Shown here piece after piece: positions 7,662 through 15,723 of a DNA stretch of 64,000 bases; position 1 is the first letter of the stretch, and each line of letters starts with the position of its first letter. The stretch comes from Azospirillum canadense (GTDB lineage Bacteria > Pseudomonadota > Alphaproteobacteria > Azospirillales > Azospirillaceae). Under the pieces are notes generated by a model that ran no database searches, was not told the DNA's origin, and saw only the letters and a program-made list of their open reading frames with translations. Location: assembly GCF_025961225.1 (NCBI RefSeq), contig NZ_JAOQNG010000007.1, forward strand, positions 144,001 through 208,000. Direction: 5' to 3'. The translations under genes and the position numbers were made by a program.

Positions 7662-8908
7662 CGTCCGCGCTCAAATTTCTCGTCGAGCCAGTCGAGGACG
7701 CGGAGGTTCAGCAGGGAGCGGTTCCCCATCTCGCAATGCCCGCCGGCACCCTCGGCGGCGGCGAAGCGCATCAAGGTCTTCGGCCCGGTGAGCGCGTCGA
7801 AGAACGCGCCCGCGCCGGCCGAAAGGCTATCGTTCTCCGCCTGGGTGATCAGGGTGGGGCAGGCGATGCGATCCGCCCGCCCGCGCATGGTGAACAGCTC
7901 CGCCGAGGCGAGGTAGGCGCGCAGGTCGCTGACGCCATGAACCCAGAATCCGCGCTGCACGACCTTCCAGTTCAGCGCGCGATGGCTTCTGATGAATTCG
8001 TCCATCCGGCCGATGACGGCTTGGTCCAGGGCGCCGAGATCCGCTGCCGCGTCCGGCGGAACGCCGAACATGCGCACCGCCACGTCGCGAAAGCCGTCCG
8101 CGATGCTCCAGGTGCCGGGATCGGCGATCAGCGCCGCGATGCGTGGTTCGCCTGACGCGCCGCGCGGGGCCAGATACCCGCCGAGGCTCCAGCCGTTGAG
8201 CGCGATGCGCGCCGGATCGACGAGCGGCAGCGTTTCGGCGACGTCCACCACCGCCTTGATCACCACCTCCCAATCCGGCCGCAGGGGAACGCCGCGTTCG
8301 TAGAGCATCGCTCCCTGGCCGGGGCCGTCGAACAGAAGGCTGTGGTAGCCGCGCCGGGAGGCCGCCACCGCGGACGCGAAATACATGTCCGTGATGGTGC
8401 CGTCGTAGCCGTTGGTGAAAATGATCAGGGGGCGAACCTTGGTCGGGAAGCCCTCCGCCGGAATGAACCAGCCGGGCAAGGACGTTCCGCTGAACGGAAT
8501 GGCGAGCGGGGTGGCCGGGTGGGGGCCGAGCGACAACCCCTTGTCGAGCGCCAAGGTTTCCTTGTGGAACGCGGCGATCAGGCGCGGGTCGACGGGCGCG
8601 CCGTAGATCGGGTGGAAAGACGCGCCATAGAAGGCGCTCGCCCGCAGGTAGAGGGCGCGGGCGCTGGCCGTGCGCCCCCTGGCCAGCGCCGCGTCGGCCT
8701 CTTTCCGCAGCCGGTCGCCCGCCGCGGTCCATGCGTCGTAGTAGGCGCCATCGTCGCCGTCGCCGATGGCCTCCGCCACCGCCGCGATCTCACCGAAGTC
8801 GGCACCGCCGTAGGGAATGTAGGCGACGGGCCAAGTGCCGAATTCCTGGTGCAATTCGTCGTGGAAGAGGGTGGTCAAGGCGGTCGTCCTCACTCTTGCC
8901 AGCCCCAT
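7658..8908 (-). CDS. Alpha/beta-hydrolase (dipeptidyl aminopeptidase/acyl-peptidase-like esterase family)
   Basis: This protein of about 416 residues has a helical N-terminal part followed by an alpha/beta-hydrolase fold. The nucleophile elbow GWSLGG is near residue 240 and a plausible catalytic His lies in GAGGHCEMGN near the end. LIIFTNGYDGT, preceding the elbow, is the usual oxyanion strand of this group, which includes 2,6-dihydropseudooxynicotine hydrolase-like and FrsA/EstB-like enzymes. It cleaves an ester, amide or C-C bond in a small molecule, but I cannot say which. The start at 8908 has only a weak ribosome site, and an in-frame GTG a few codons later is possible. It converges with the LysR gene. 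Confidence 0.8.
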   Translation of the reverse strand: MGLARVRTTALTTLFHDELHQEFGTWPVAYIPYGGADFGEIAAVAEAIGDGDDGAYYDAWTAAGDRLRKEADAALARGRTASARALYLRASAFYGASFHPIYGAPVDPRLIAAFHKETLALDKGLSLGPHPATPLAIPFSGTSLPGWFIPAEGFPTKVRPLIIFTNGYDGTITDMYFASAVAASRRGYHSLLFDGPGQGAMLYERGVPLRPDWEVVIKAVVDVAETLPLVDPARIALNGWSLGGYLAPRGASGEPRIAALIADPGTWSIADGFRDVAVRMFGVPPDAAADLGALDQAVIGRMDEFIRSHRALNWKVVQRGFWVHGVSDLRAYLASAELFTMRGRADRIACPTLITQAENDSLSAGAGAFFDALTGPKTLMRFAAAEGAGGHCEMGNRSLLNLRVLDWLDEKFERGR

Positions 8909-8979
8909 TGTCGCTTTGCCGGTGCCAGCCCGCCACGGCGCAAAAGGCGGGGCGGGCCGATGGGCATGGCGGCCGGCGG

Positions 8980-9008
8980 TTGACAGGCACACTCATTTCG
9001 ACTATTCC
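8980..9008 (+). promoter_or_regulatory. Sigma-70-type promoter of the ars operon
   Basis: A perfect -35 TTGACA at 8980-8985 is followed after exactly 17 bp by TATTCC at 9003-9008. The latter is a reasonable -10, and the pair lies 65 bp before arsR. Confidence 0.65.
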
Positions 9009-9024
9009 ATGATCGTCAAATCAT
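9009..9024. promoter_or_regulatory. Candidate ArsR operator
   Basis: ATGAT (9009-9013) and ATCAT (9020-9024) form a dyad immediately downstream of the -10. A weaker TTTCGA/TCGAA pair (8996-9001, 9024-9028) surrounds it. This is where an ArsR dimer would block transcription. Confidence 0.45.
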
Positions 9025-9073
9025 CGAAGAATGAACGGGGTCGAAAGGCCGCGTTCGTCACGGGGGCGATCCG

Positions 9074-9475
9074 ATGGAGAAGAAGGCGGTCCTGGCCGCG
9101 TTGACCGCGCTGTCGCAGGAGACGCGGCTGGACGTGTTCCGCCTGCTGGTCCAGGCCGGTCCCGAAGGGCGCTCCGCTGGCGCCATTGCGGAGGCGCTGG
9201 GCGTCGCCCCGGCGACTCTGTCCTTCCACCTGTCCAACCTGACCAACGCCGGGTTGATCGTGCAACGGCGCGAGAGCCGTTCGCTCATCTACTCCGCCGA
9301 TTACGACCGCATGAATGCGGTCCTCGGCTTCCTGTCCGAGAACTGCTGCGGCCTTCCGGCCAACGCCGCCTGCGGCCCGGTCTGCGCTCCGGCCCTGCCG
9401 GCCGCCAACACCAAGGCCGCCAACATCGAGGAAAACAGCCATGAAGCGCCTGCACGTCCACGTCGCGGTTGCTGA
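9074..9475 (+). CDS. arsR: ArsR-family arsenic-responsive repressor
   Basis: This 133-residue repressor has the ArsR winged helix (LSQETRLDVFRLLVQAGPEG near 14-33, then LGVAPATLSFHLSNLTNAGLI near 43-63). It is followed by a Cys-rich tail containing ENCCGLPANAACGPVC (about residues 89-104). Tail cysteines of this kind bind As(III) in several ArsR subtypes; the classical ELCVCDL site in the DNA-binding helix is absent. It is the first gene of the operon arsR-arsI-arsC-acr3 and presumably represses it until arsenite or an organoarsenical binds. Its end overlaps the start of arsI by 35 bp, so translation is probably coupled. Confidence 0.92.
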   Translation: MEKKAVLAALTALSQETRLDVFRLLVQAGPEGRSAGAIAEALGVAPATLSFHLSNLTNAGLIVQRRESRSLIYSADYDRMNAVLGFLSENCCGLPANAACGPVCAPALPAANTKAANIEENSHEAPARPRRGC

Positions 9476-9944
9476 CCTCCAGCAGTCCGTACGCTTCTAC
9501 TCGACCCTGTTCGCCGCCGAGCCGACCGTCCTCAAGGACGATTACGCCAAGTGGATGCTGGAGGATCCGCGCGTGAACTTCGCCATCAGCGCGCGCGGCG
9601 CCGCGGCGGGCATCGAGCATCTCGGCATCCAGGTGGAGGACGAGGCCGAGCTGGCCGAGGTCCACGCCCGCCTGCAGCAGGCCGAAGGCCCGATCCTGGA
9701 CGAGGGCGCCACCACCTGCTGCTACGCCCAATCCACCAAGGCGTGGATCGCCGACCCGACCGGCATCGCGTGGGAGACGTTCCTGACCACCGGCGAGCAC
9801 ACGACCTACGGCGACAGCGCCCTCATCAAGGGCGCCAATGCCGCCGCGGTCACCGCCTGCTGCGGCCCGAAGCCGGACTTCGCCGCCGTCGCCCCGGCCG
9901 CCTCAGCAGCGGCCCCAGCGGCTAAGGGCTCCTGCTGCGGCTGA
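9441..9944 (+). CDS. arsI: ArsI-type organoarsenical C-As lyase (VOC family dioxygenase)
   Basis: This 167-residue vicinal-oxygen-chelate protein starts MKRLHVHVAVADLQQSVRFY. Candidate Fe(II) ligands are His5 (or His7), His60 (GIEHLG) and Glu112 (WETF). The vicinal pair Cys93-Cys94 (TTCCYAQSTK), which holds trivalent organoarsenicals in ArsI, is present. ArsI cleaves the carbon-arsenic bond of methylarsenite and trivalent aromatic arsenicals. Further Cys pairs at the C-terminus (ACCG, SCCG) are not needed for catalysis and may help capture metalloid. The related cadmium-induced CadI proteins share the fold, but the operon with arsC and acr3 favours ArsI. Confidence 0.88.
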   Translation: MKRLHVHVAVADLQQSVRFYSTLFAAEPTVLKDDYAKWMLEDPRVNFAISARGAAAGIEHLGIQVEDEAELAEVHARLQQAEGPILDEGATTCCYAQSTKAWIADPTGIAWETFLTTGEHTTYGDSALIKGANAAAVTACCGPKPDFAAVAPAASAAAPAAKGSCCG

Positions 9945-9982
9945 GCGGTCGCGATGCAGAATTGCCCCCAGGGAGAACTCCG

Positions 9983-10429
9983 ATGACCGCGGTCACCATC
10001 TACCACAACCCCGATTGCGGCACCTCCCGCAACACGCTGGCGCTGATCCGCAACGCCGGGGTCGAGCCGACGGTCGTGGAATACCTGAAGACGCCGCCCG
10101 GCCGCGAGCAGTTGGCCGACCTGATCCGCCGGATGGGCGTGCCGGTCCGCGCCGTGCTGCGCGAGAAGGGCACGCCCTATGCGGAGCTTGGCCTGGACGA
10201 CCCGTCGCTCACCGATGACCGGCTGCTCGACGCCATGATGGCGCACCCCATCCTGATCAACCGGCCCATTGTCGTGACTCCGCTGGGGGTGCGCCTGTGC
10301 CGCCCGTCGGAAGCGGTGCTCGACATCCTGCCCGACCGGCAGCGCGGCGCCTTCGCCAAGGAAGACGGCGAGCCGGTCGTCGACGCGGCGGGAGAGCGGA
10401 TCGCCAAGGACCAGGACACGGCGCCATGA
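9983..10429 (+). CDS. arsC: Glutaredoxin-coupled arsenate reductase
   Basis: This 148-residue reductase matches the plasmid R773 ArsC type residue for residue at the active site. Cys12 lies in IYHNPDCGTSRNTL, and Arg60, Arg94 and Arg107 bind the oxyanion. It reduces As(V) to As(III) using glutathione and glutaredoxin, producing the substrate of the Acr3 exporter encoded next. The ATG at 9983 follows an AGGGAGAA ribosome site; an upstream in-frame ATG at 9962 has none. The stop codon overlaps the acr3 start (ATGA). Confidence 0.95.
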   Translation: MTAVTIYHNPDCGTSRNTLALIRNAGVEPTVVEYLKTPPGREQLADLIRRMGVPVRAVLREKGTPYAELGLDDPSLTDDRLLDAMMAHPILINRPIVVTPLGVRLCRPSEAVLDILPDRQRGAFAKEDGEPVVDAAGERIAKDQDTAP

Positions 10430-11520
10430 CCGCCGCCCCTCTTGAAGACGAAGGGGCAGCCCCGCCGGCCCGCCCGGCCATGGGCACCTTCGAGCGTTAC
10501 CTGAGCGTCTGGGTGGCGCTGTGCATCGTCGCGGGCATCGCGCTGGGCCACCTGATCCCCGGCCTCTTCCGCGCCGTCGCCGCGGCCGAGCTGGCCAAGG
10601 TCAACCTTCCGGTCGCGGTGCTGATCTGGCTGATGATCGTGCCGATGCTGCTGAAGATCGACCTCGCCGCCCTGGGCCGGGTGCGGGAGCATTGGCGCGG
10701 CGTCGGCGTCACGCTGTTCATCAACTGGGCGGTCAAGCCCTTCTCCATGGCCCTGCTCGGCAGCCTGTTCATCGGCCACCTGTTTGCGCCGCTGCTGCCA
10801 CCGGACCAGATCCCGTCATACATCGCCGGCCTGGTCCTGCTGGCCGCGGCACCCTGCACCGCGATGGTCTTCGTCTGGTCGAACCTGTGCGAGGGGGAGC
10901 CGCACTACACGCTGAGCCAAGTGGCGCTGAACGACCTGATCATGGTCTTCGCCTTCGCGCCGCTGGTCGGGCTTCTGCTCGGCGTCGCCTCCATCACCGT
11001 GCCGTGGGACACGCTGCTGCTGTCGGTGGTGCTCTACATCGTCATTCCCGTGGCCGCGGCCCAGCTGTGGCGCCGCCACCTGCTGGCAACGGGCGGCGAG
11101 GGTGCGTTGACGAGTACGCTGGGCGTGCTCCAGCCGGTCTCGCTGGTGGCGCTGCTCGCGACACTGGTGCTGCTGTTCGGCTTCCAGGGCGAGGCGATCC
11201 TGGGGCAGCCGCTGGTCATCCTGCTGCTGGCGGTGCCGATCCTCATCCAGGTCTACGCCAACGCCGGGCTGGCCTACTGGCTGTCGCGCCGGTTCGGCGT
11301 GGCCTGGTGCGTGGCCGCCCCGGCGGCGCTGATCGGCGCGTCGAACTTCTTCGAGCTGGCCGTCGCCGCGGCGATCAGCCTGTTCGGCCTGGGATCGGGC
11401 GCGGCGCTCGCCACCGTGGTCGGCGTGCTGGTCGAGGTGCCGGTGATGCTGTCCGTGGTGCGCATCGTCAAGGCGACGCGGCCCTGGTACGAGCAGCGGG
11501 CGCCGCACGGCGGTCGATGA
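10426..11520 (+). CDS. acr3: Arsenite efflux permease Acr3
   Basis: This 364-residue membrane protein has about ten hydrophobic segments and belongs to the ACR3/BASS fold rather than ArsB. The conserved Cys used for As(III) translocation is in AAPCTAMVFVWS, and the conserved Glu is in NFFELAVAAAISLFG. It exports arsenite, driven by the proton gradient. The gene overlaps arsC by four bases and ends the operon; a hairpin at 11544-11566 follows. Confidence 0.95.
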   Translation: MTAAPLEDEGAAPPARPAMGTFERYLSVWVALCIVAGIALGHLIPGLFRAVAAAELAKVNLPVAVLIWLMIVPMLLKIDLAALGRVREHWRGVGVTLFINWAVKPFSMALLGSLFIGHLFAPLLPPDQIPSYIAGLVLLAAAPCTAMVFVWSNLCEGEPHYTLSQVALNDLIMVFAFAPLVGLLLGVASITVPWDTLLLSVVLYIVIPVAAAQLWRRHLLATGGEGALTSTLGVLQPVSLVALLATLVLLFGFQGEAILGQPLVILLLAVPILIQVYANAGLAYWLSRRFGVAWCVAAPAALIGASNFFELAVAAAISLFGLGSGAALATVVGVLVEVPVMLSVVRIVKATRPWYEQRAPHGGR

Positions 11521-11543
11521 CCTCCATGCGGCAGCACACCGGC

Positions 11544-11566
11544 GTCGACGGTCACGCCCCGTCGAC
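11544..11566. terminator. Convergent hairpin after acr3
   Basis: GTCGACGG (11544-11551) and CCGTCGAC (11559-11566) make a perfect 8-bp stem with a 7-nt loop. It sits between acr3 and the convergent aldehyde dehydrogenase gene, whose stop codon is in the loop. There is no T-tract, so termination is only probable. Confidence 0.45.
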
Positions 11567-13117
11567 GATCCTTGGAACGCCGAGCGGGTTGTCCTGGCGC
11601 AGCGCCTCCGGCAGCAGCGCGTCCGGGAAGCCCTGGTAGGAGACCGGGCGCAGGAACCGGTCGATGGCGCTCATGCCGACCGAGGTGAAGCGGCTGTCCG
11701 AGGTCGCCGGGAACGGGCCGCCGTGGATCGAGGCGTGGGACACCTCCTGGGGATGGGCGAAGGCGTTCACGACGATGCGGCCGGTGCGCCGCTCCAGGAT
11801 GGGCAGCAGGCGCCGCGCCAGGGCGGCGTCGGCGTCCTCCATGTGCATGGCCGCCGAAAGCTGACCGCGGAAGGACTTGGCGACGGCGATCAACTCCTCC
11901 TCGTCGCGGACCTTCACGAGCAGGGCGGCCGGGCCGAACACCTCCTCCGACAGGGTGGAGTCGGCCAGGAAGCCTGTGCCGTCGACCTCGAACAGCGCCG
12001 CGCGGCCATCGAGGTCCGCCGACGGTGAGGCGCCCTCGGTGATGCGCGCGGCGCCGCCCGCCTCCAGCCGTTCCAGGCCGGTCCGATAGGCGCCGTGGAT
12101 GTCCGGCGTCAGCATGGTGCGCGCCGGGGCGGACGCGATGCGCGCCGACAGGCCTTCCCGCAGGGCGTCGAAGCCCGGGCCCTCGACCGCCAGGAGGATG
12201 GCGGGCTTCAGGCACGCCTGCCCGACGTTGACCAGCATCCGTTCAGCGAAGCCGTCGCCGATCGCGCCGCCGCGCACCGACAGGGCGTGCGGCAGGACGA
12301 AGGTGGGGTTGACGCTGGTCATCTCGGTAAAGACGGGGATCGGATCCGGCCGACGCTGGGCGCGCCGGTACAGCGCCATGCCGCCGCCTTCCGACCCGGT
12401 GAAGGTGACGGCCTTGATCAGCGGATGATCGACCAGCGCCTCGCCCACCGCGTTGCCCGCCCCGCGCACCATCGAGAACACGCCCTGGGGCAGTCCGCAC
12501 TCCTGGACCACCTTGCGGATGGCGCGGGCCATGATCTCCGACGCGCCGGGGTGGGCGTTGTGCGCCTTCAGCACCACGGTGCAACCCGCCGCCAGCGCCG
12601 AGGCGGTGTCGCCGCCAGCGACGGAGTAGGAGATCGGGAAGTTGCTGGCGCCGAAGATGGCGACCGGCCCGATCGCGATCTTCTGCATGCGGTGGTCCAT
12701 GCGCGGGCGGGGCTGCCGTTCGGGCTGGGCCGGATCGATGGTCGCCTGCAGGAAGCGCCCGCGGCGCACCACCTCGGCGAATTGCCGGAACTGGGTCGCC
12801 GCCTTGGCGGCCTCGACTTCCAGCTGCGCCGCGGGCAGCCCCGTTTCCAGCGCGGCGCGCCCGGCCAACTCCGCGCGCACGGCGTCGAGATTGTCGGCGA
12901 TGCGCTCCAGGAACGCCGCGCGCGCCGCGAGCGTCGTGTGGCTGTAGGCGTCGAACGCCTCGTCGGCGAGGCGGGCGGCCAGATCGACCTCCGCCCGCCC
13001 GCCGAGCGTGAAGTCCGGTTCGATCTCCCGGTTGGTGGCGGGGTTGAGCGCCTTCATCGTCCCCTCGGTGGCCGCGATGTCCGCGGCGCCGATGGGAAGC
13101 ATTCCGGTCAGTGTCAT
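11552..13117 (-). CDS. Aldehyde dehydrogenase, alpha-ketoglutarate-semialdehyde (2,5-dioxovalerate) dehydrogenase type
   Basis: This 521-residue aldehyde dehydrogenase resembles the branch that oxidises alpha-ketoglutarate semialdehyde in oxidative pentose, hydroxyproline and sugar-acid pathways. It has the cofactor-site GPVAIFGASNFPISYSVAGGD (near 150-170), VTFTGSEGGG, a catalytic Glu in VFTEMTSVNP and the nucleophile Cys in NVGQACLKPA. These wordings are typical of KGSADH rather than generic ALDHs. Azospirillum is known to have several KGSADH isoenzymes. The gene lies 31 bp after a cysteine hydrolase gene on the same strand, and an HxlR regulator is divergent from that pair. Which isoenzyme this is cannot be decided here. 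Confidence 0.82.
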   Translation of the reverse strand: MTLTGMLPIGAADIAATEGTMKALNPATNREIEPDFTLGGRAEVDLAARLADEAFDAYSHTTLAARAAFLERIADNLDAVRAELAGRAALETGLPAAQLEVEAAKAATQFRQFAEVVRRGRFLQATIDPAQPERQPRPRMDHRMQKIAIGPVAIFGASNFPISYSVAGGDTASALAAGCTVVLKAHNAHPGASEIMARAIRKVVQECGLPQGVFSMVRGAGNAVGEALVDHPLIKAVTFTGSEGGGMALYRRAQRRPDPIPVFTEMTSVNPTFVLPHALSVRGGAIGDGFAERMLVNVGQACLKPAILLAVEGPGFDALREGLSARIASAPARTMLTPDIHGAYRTGLERLEAGGAARITEGASPSADLDGRAALFEVDGTGFLADSTLSEEVFGPAALLVKVRDEEELIAVAKSFRGQLSAAMHMEDADAALARRLLPILERRTGRIVVNAFAHPQEVSHASIHGGPFPATSDSRFTSVGMSAIDRFLRPVSYQGFPDALLPEALRQDNPLGVPRIVDGA

Positions 13118-13148
13118 GTGCGTTTCGCTTTCACAAATGGCGTGCCGG

Positions 13149-13775
13149 TCACGCCCCGGGCAGGGCCGCGATCACCTCGTCCGTCGTCAGGATGGCGTGG
13201 GCGAAGGTGGGACCGTTCAGCGCGTGCGCGGCGTGCATCATCTCGTGCGAGAAGGCGGCCGTCGCGTCGCGCACCAGGGTGACGTGATAGCCCAGCTCCA
13301 TGGCGAAGCGGGCGGTGGATTCGATGCAGGTGTTGGCCAGCAGCCCGACCAGGATCACGTGGGTGATCCCCTTCTGCTTCAGCTGGAAATCCAGGTCGGT
13401 GTTGGCGAATCCGCTCTGCGCCCAGTGCTCCTGCGCGACGATGTCGCCGGGCTTGGGCGCGAAGTCAGGGTGCCATTCCCCGCCCCATTCGCCGCGCGCG
13501 AAGTGGTGCATCTGCATGATCTTCCGGTGCGTGGGGTTGGGGTGGTCCCACTGTTCATAGTCGCCGGGCTCCCAGCGCCGGTGCGGGACGATCACGACCT
13601 GGACGCCGGCCGCCCGCACCGCGCCGTCGATCCGGCGCAGGTTGTCGAGAAGCCCGACCTCGTCAGCGATCGGCTTGATGTGGGGGTGGACCTTTCCACC
13701 CTCGGAGAGGAAATCGTTGTAGGGGTCGACGAGGAGAAGCGCGGTCCGCCCGCGCGGGTAGGTGGTTTCGGCCAT
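13149..13775 (-). CDS. Isochorismatase-like cysteine hydrolase
   Basis: This 208-residue protein has the isochorismatase/nicotinamidase fold with Asp17 in TALLLVDPYNDF and nucleophile Cys150 in LLANTCIESTARF. The Lys of the usual catalytic triad is not seen: the segment reads DIVAQEHWAQSGFANTDLDF, with Glu or His at that place. This pattern occurs in a common but poorly defined subgroup. Such enzymes hydrolyse small amides or ureides. The ATG at 13775 follows an AAGGAG site. The gene is probably cotranscribed with the aldehyde dehydrogenase and controlled by the divergent HxlR protein. Confidence 0.82.
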   Translation of the reverse strand: MAETTYPRGRTALLLVDPYNDFLSEGGKVHPHIKPIADEVGLLDNLRRIDGAVRAAGVQVVIVPHRRWEPGDYEQWDHPNPTHRKIMQMHHFARGEWGGEWHPDFAPKPGDIVAQEHWAQSGFANTDLDFQLKQKGITHVILVGLLANTCIESTARFAMELGYHVTLVRDATAAFSHEMMHAAHALNGPTFAHAILTTDEVIAALPGA

Positions 13776-13830
13776 TGGCCAACTCCTTCGGCCGCTACGC
13801 GGCCCTTGCGTTTGCGTCAACGGCGCCCCA

Positions 13831-13870
13831 CACTACCTATGAAAATCATAGTGTCAAGTCCCTATGAAAA
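13831..13870. promoter_or_regulatory. Direct and inverted repeats in the HxlR/hydrolase divergent region
   Basis: CCTATGAAAA occurs twice, at 13836-13845 and 13861-13870, 25 bp apart. The first copy is part of a dyad, CACTA..TATGA/TCATA..GTG, spanning 13831-13853. The region lies between the divergent hydrolase and HxlR genes, the expected place for an HxlR operator. The second copy contains a possible upstream ATG, so the regulator may control its own translation start zone. Confidence 0.5.
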
Positions 13871-13881
13871 GGAAAGTGATA

Positions 13882-14382
13882 ATGACCGGGAAAAGCCCTG
13901 CCGCCGAAACCCTGTGTCCGGTGGCCCGAACCGAGGCGGTCGTGGGCGATCGCTGGACGGTGCTGATCCTGCGTGAGCTGTTCATGGGCGGGCACCGCTT
14001 CGAGGAAATCCAGGCCCAGACCGGAGCCACGCCGCAGATGATCGCGGCGCGCCTGAAGACGCTGGAGGCCGACGGCCTTGTGGAGCGCCGCGTCTACAAC
14101 AAGCGGCCGCTGCGGCACGAGTATCACCTGACGGAGAAGGGCGAAGCCTTTCACCCCGTGCTTCTGGCGCTGCGCGCCTGGGGGGAAATGTGGTGTAAAT
14201 CGCCGGACGAGGGTGTTGCCGTGCACTACACCCACCGGCCTTGCGGCCAACCGGCCGGGGTCGGCACCGTGTGCGAGTCCTGCGGCCACCCCCTGCGCCG
14301 CGCGGACCTCGTCGCTGAGCCGAGCCCTGCATACCGGGCCGAACGCGAGGCGCGGTGGGAGGCGTTCAAGGGCGTCCGTTAA
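13882..14382 (+). CDS. HxlR-family transcriptional regulator
   Basis: This regulator of 166 residues begins with the HxlR winged helix: TLCPVARTEAVVGDRWTVLILRELFMGGHRFEEIQAQTGATPQM and LKTLEADGLVERR, then YHLTEKGEAFHPVLLALRAWGEMW. The C-terminal extension carries HRPCG and CESCGHPL, a possible small metal-binding or redox site. The ATG at 13882 is preceded by an AAAAGGA site at 8-9 bp. The ATG at 13864 lies inside the direct repeat and lacks a ribosome site. It is divergent from the cysteine-hydrolase/aldehyde-dehydrogenase pair, its likely target. Confidence 0.88.
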   Translation: MTGKSPAAETLCPVARTEAVVGDRWTVLILRELFMGGHRFEEIQAQTGATPQMIAARLKTLEADGLVERRVYNKRPLRHEYHLTEKGEAFHPVLLALRAWGEMWCKSPDEGVAVHYTHRPCGQPAGVGTVCESCGHPLRRADLVAEPSPAYRAEREARWEAFKGVR

Positions 14383-14399
14383 CAATAGGGCCGGGAACA

Positions 14400-15596
14400 A
14401 TGACGACCGGTAACGAAAGGGACAGCGACGTGAGCCTTTCCTCCTTTCCGATCACTTCCTCCTTTTCGATCACTGGGCAACAGGCGCGGGCGATCTGGCT
14501 GCGCGCGCAGCGCCTGGACGAGGCGGCGCCGTTCGGTTCCGGCGCGGAGGCGGCGCGTCGGGCGGTGGAGCATCTCGGCTATGTCCAGATCGACGCCATC
14601 AACGTCATCAAGCGCAGCCACCACCATATCCTCTTCACCCGCATCCCCGACTACCGGCCGTCGGACCTCGACCGGGCGCAGGCCGCCGACAAGACGGTGT
14701 TCGAATACTGGACCCACGCCCTGTCCTATGTCTCCGTCGGCGATTTCCGCTTCTTCCGGCCGGCGATGGCCGCGTTCCGGGCCGCGCCGCCCAAGTCCTT
14801 CGAATCCCTGGACCCGGCCGACTACGCCGCGATGCTGAGGCGGATCGAGACGGAGGGGCCGATCGCGATCCGCGACATCGATGACGATGTGCTGGTGGAG
14901 AAGACCCACCCCTGGGGCAGCCGCAAGCCGTCGCGGCGGGCGCTGCGCTACGGCTTCTTCGCCGGTGACCTGGTCGTCAGCAAGCGGACCGGCATCGAGA
15001 AGACCTACGATTTGACGGACCGCCATTTCGGCTGGCCACAATCCCCACAGACGGCCACGGAAGAGGAGGTCGCGGCCTATCTGCTGGACCGCGCCCTGCG
15101 GTCACAGGGGCTGGTCAGCCTGGACTCCGCCAGCTACGGCGTCACGCGGGCGAAGGCCGCCCTGTCCCGGATCATCGACGCCCGTGTCGCGGCGGGCGCG
15201 CTCGTCCCGGTCCATCCCGACGGGCAGGAGAAACTGCGGCACTGGACCACGCCGGAGGCTTTGGAGGACAGCCGGGACCGCACCGTCGCCCGACGCGTCC
15301 ACATCCTGTCGCCCTTCGACCCGCTGGTGATCCAGCGCAAGCGCTTCAAGCTGTTCTTTGGTCACGAGCACCGCTTCGAGGCCTACGTGCCGCCCGCGCA
15401 GCGGGTCTACGGCTATTTCACCCTGCCGGTGATCGCCGGCCAGCGCCCGGTGGCGGTCCTGGACCTGAAGATGGACCGGCCGTCGAAGACCCTGCTGATC
15501 CAGAAGTGGTCGTGGCTGGTCGACCCCAGCCCATCGCTGAAGGGCCGGATCGACCGGGAACTCCAACGCTTCGAGGCGTTCCAGCGCGGCGCCTGA
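14400..15596 (+). CDS. YcaQ-like (HTH_42) DNA glycosylase
   Basis: This protein of about 398 residues belongs to the winged-helix DNA glycosylase superfamily that includes AlkZ and YcaQ/AlkX, which unhook interstrand crosslinks. It has ARAIWLRAQRL near the start and GYVQIDAINVIKRSHHHILFTRIPDY. The QID triplet corresponds to the Gln-x-Asp motif that separates YcaQ-like enzymes from AlkZ-like ones (Gln-x-Gln). The C-terminal HILSPFDPLVIQRKRFKLFFG and YFTLPVIAGQRPVAVLDLK are also typical. Length matches the family (about 390-410). It follows the HxlR gene by 17 bp, perhaps by chance. A GTG at 14430 behind AAAGGGA is an alternative start. Confidence 0.85.
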   Translation: MTTGNERDSDVSLSSFPITSSFSITGQQARAIWLRAQRLDEAAPFGSGAEAARRAVEHLGYVQIDAINVIKRSHHHILFTRIPDYRPSDLDRAQAADKTVFEYWTHALSYVSVGDFRFFRPAMAAFRAAPPKSFESLDPADYAAMLRRIETEGPIAIRDIDDDVLVEKTHPWGSRKPSRRALRYGFFAGDLVVSKRTGIEKTYDLTDRHFGWPQSPQTATEEEVAAYLLDRALRSQGLVSLDSASYGVTRAKAALSRIIDARVAAGALVPVHPDGQEKLRHWTTPEALEDSRDRTVARRVHILSPFDPLVIQRKRFKLFFGHEHRFEAYVPPAQRVYGYFTLPVIAGQRPVAVLDLKMDRPSKTLLIQKWSWLVDPSPSLKGRIDRELQRFEAFQRGA

Positions 15597-15681
15597 CCGG
15601 CCACGATTCCACCTGTGGATTCCACCTGGGAGCACCCGGCTTCCGCCGCATGGCTATGCGTTCCGCCATGCCCTTCCGTCA

Positions 15682-15701
15682 TTGGTGCAACGTTACACTA
15701 A
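15682..15701. promoter_or_regulatory. LacI-type operator 1 upstream of the TRAP operon
   Basis: TTGGTGCAACGTTACACTAA is a 20-bp near-perfect palindrome with a central CG, the hallmark of LacI/GalR operators. It resembles a second copy centred exactly 42 bp away. The LacI-family gene three genes downstream is the probable reader. Confidence 0.75.
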
Positions 15702-15723
15702 ACCGCTTTTCAAGCGCGCGGCG

